In this document: positions 54,323 through 54,578 of the stretch, piece after piece | Layout of the letters: each line of letters begins with the position of its first letter | Numbering within the stretch: position 1 is the stretch's first letter | DNA from: Fibrobacter sp. | GTDB taxonomy: Bacteria; Fibrobacterota; Fibrobacteria; Fibrobacterales; Fibrobacteraceae | NCBI GenBank assembly: GCA_012523035.1 | Contig: JAAYJH010000089.1 | Span: 1 to 54,578 of the forward strand | Length of the DNA: 54,578 nt | Reading direction: 5' to 3' | Notes under the pieces: model-generated | What the model was told of the DNA's origin: nothing | What the model saw: only the letters and a program-made list of their open reading frames with translations | Databases searched by the model: none | Position numbers and translations under genes: made by a program

Positions 54323-54578
54323 GGCACGCACTTCGACAAGCTCAGTGTAGCAATTTTCGCAGCTTCCCCCTCCGATTTCCGCACAACATCACTGCAGACA
54401 ACTCACATTCCAAGCCCGCATCCCGCATAACTTCTCAAACACGCATCCCCGCCTTTCTGGCACGCGTTTTGCCTAAACTCCGTGAGTCCCTGCGTCTTTG
54501 GCACGATTTTCGCACCACATCTCTGGTAAACAACCCACTTTTTTAGCACGCACTTCGTGGCAATCCATACGAGACACC
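54323..54578. repeat. Degenerate repeat cluster, less AT-rich
   Basis: Four variants of GGCACGCACTTCG start at 54323, 54459, 54500 and 54545. Two ~30-bp blocks also match imperfectly: GATTT-CGCAC-ACATC-CTG...ACAAC-CAC near 54374 and near 54506. CACTTCGACAAGCTCAGTG (54329-54347) is the short palindrome-like sequence seen repeated in many unrelated bacterial genomes. Base composition is clearly less AT-rich than the rest, and no ORF crosses the block. It runs off the window end. Confidence 0.6.

Overview
The window is a gene-dense, AT-rich chromosomal segment from a Gram-negative bacterium, most likely a member or relative of Fibrobacterota. Signs for this are a family 8 glycoside hydrolase with a C-terminal sorting-type domain (30485-32629), the broken end of a 'Fibrobacter succinogenes major paralogous domain' protein (32843-33124), a type III glutamine synthetase, SurA-type periplasmic chaperones, outer-membrane-style lipoproteins and a beta-barrel protein. 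The lineage call is inference from family content; there is no rRNA gene in the window.

Layout. 300-749 is a RidA-like gene that converges on and overlaps a long minus-strand run (12239 down to 733): zinc-ribbon protein, hrpA, SurA-like lipoprotein, surA-like PPIase, methyltransferase, ftsE, scpB, mutS, HD hydrolase, several joined by 4-bp overlaps. A divergent intergenic region (12240-12437) leads to a plus-strand block (12438-20778): valS, a flippase-like membrane protein, an RNase Z-like hydrolase, trmB, recN and a pgsA-like phosphatidyltransferase with a duplicated N-terminal half. Two tRNA genes follow, initiator tRNA-Met and tRNA-Arg(ACG), each with a visible promoter and terminator. 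From 21559 to 30091 lie a class A penicillin-binding protein, rlmN, a TPMT-like methyltransferase, a YchJ-like protein, argC, obgE, an HU-family gene, smpB and a cell-wall amidase.

30092-33476 is the accessory part: the secreted GH8 enzyme stands alone between two ~100-bp direct repeats that contain the 3' end of the upstream amidase gene, followed by decaying sequence with the paralogous-domain remnant. Then come an outer-membrane beta-barrel candidate, glnN (minus), pheT (plus), a lipoprotein with a hexapeptide Asp-Thr repeat joined to a histidine phosphatase, a small Lys/Ala-rich protein, mnmG and a lipoprotein with two FKBP_N-like segments plus thioredoxin (all minus), then proS, a thioesterase, a MATE transporter, dnaG, sufC and sufD (plus) and a SulP transporter (minus). 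The last ~250 bases are less AT-rich and hold degenerate repeats, including the CTTCGACAAGCTCAG motif.

Most genes are housekeeping: translation (valS, pheT, proS, tRNAs, rlmN, trmB, mnmG, smpB, obgE), DNA replication and repair (mutS, recN, dnaG, scpB), and envelope biogenesis (PBP, amidase, surA, pgsA). The least explained signals are a 20-bp intergenic motif present three times (with a 12-bp core a fourth time) that starts short ORFs, two of which end in an ATGA overlap with the next gene; the amidase-end duplication bracketing the GH8 gene; the hexapeptide lipoprotein; the FKBP_N/thioredoxin fusion; the doubled phosphatidyltransferase; and a bulged base in the T-stem of the initiator tRNA.
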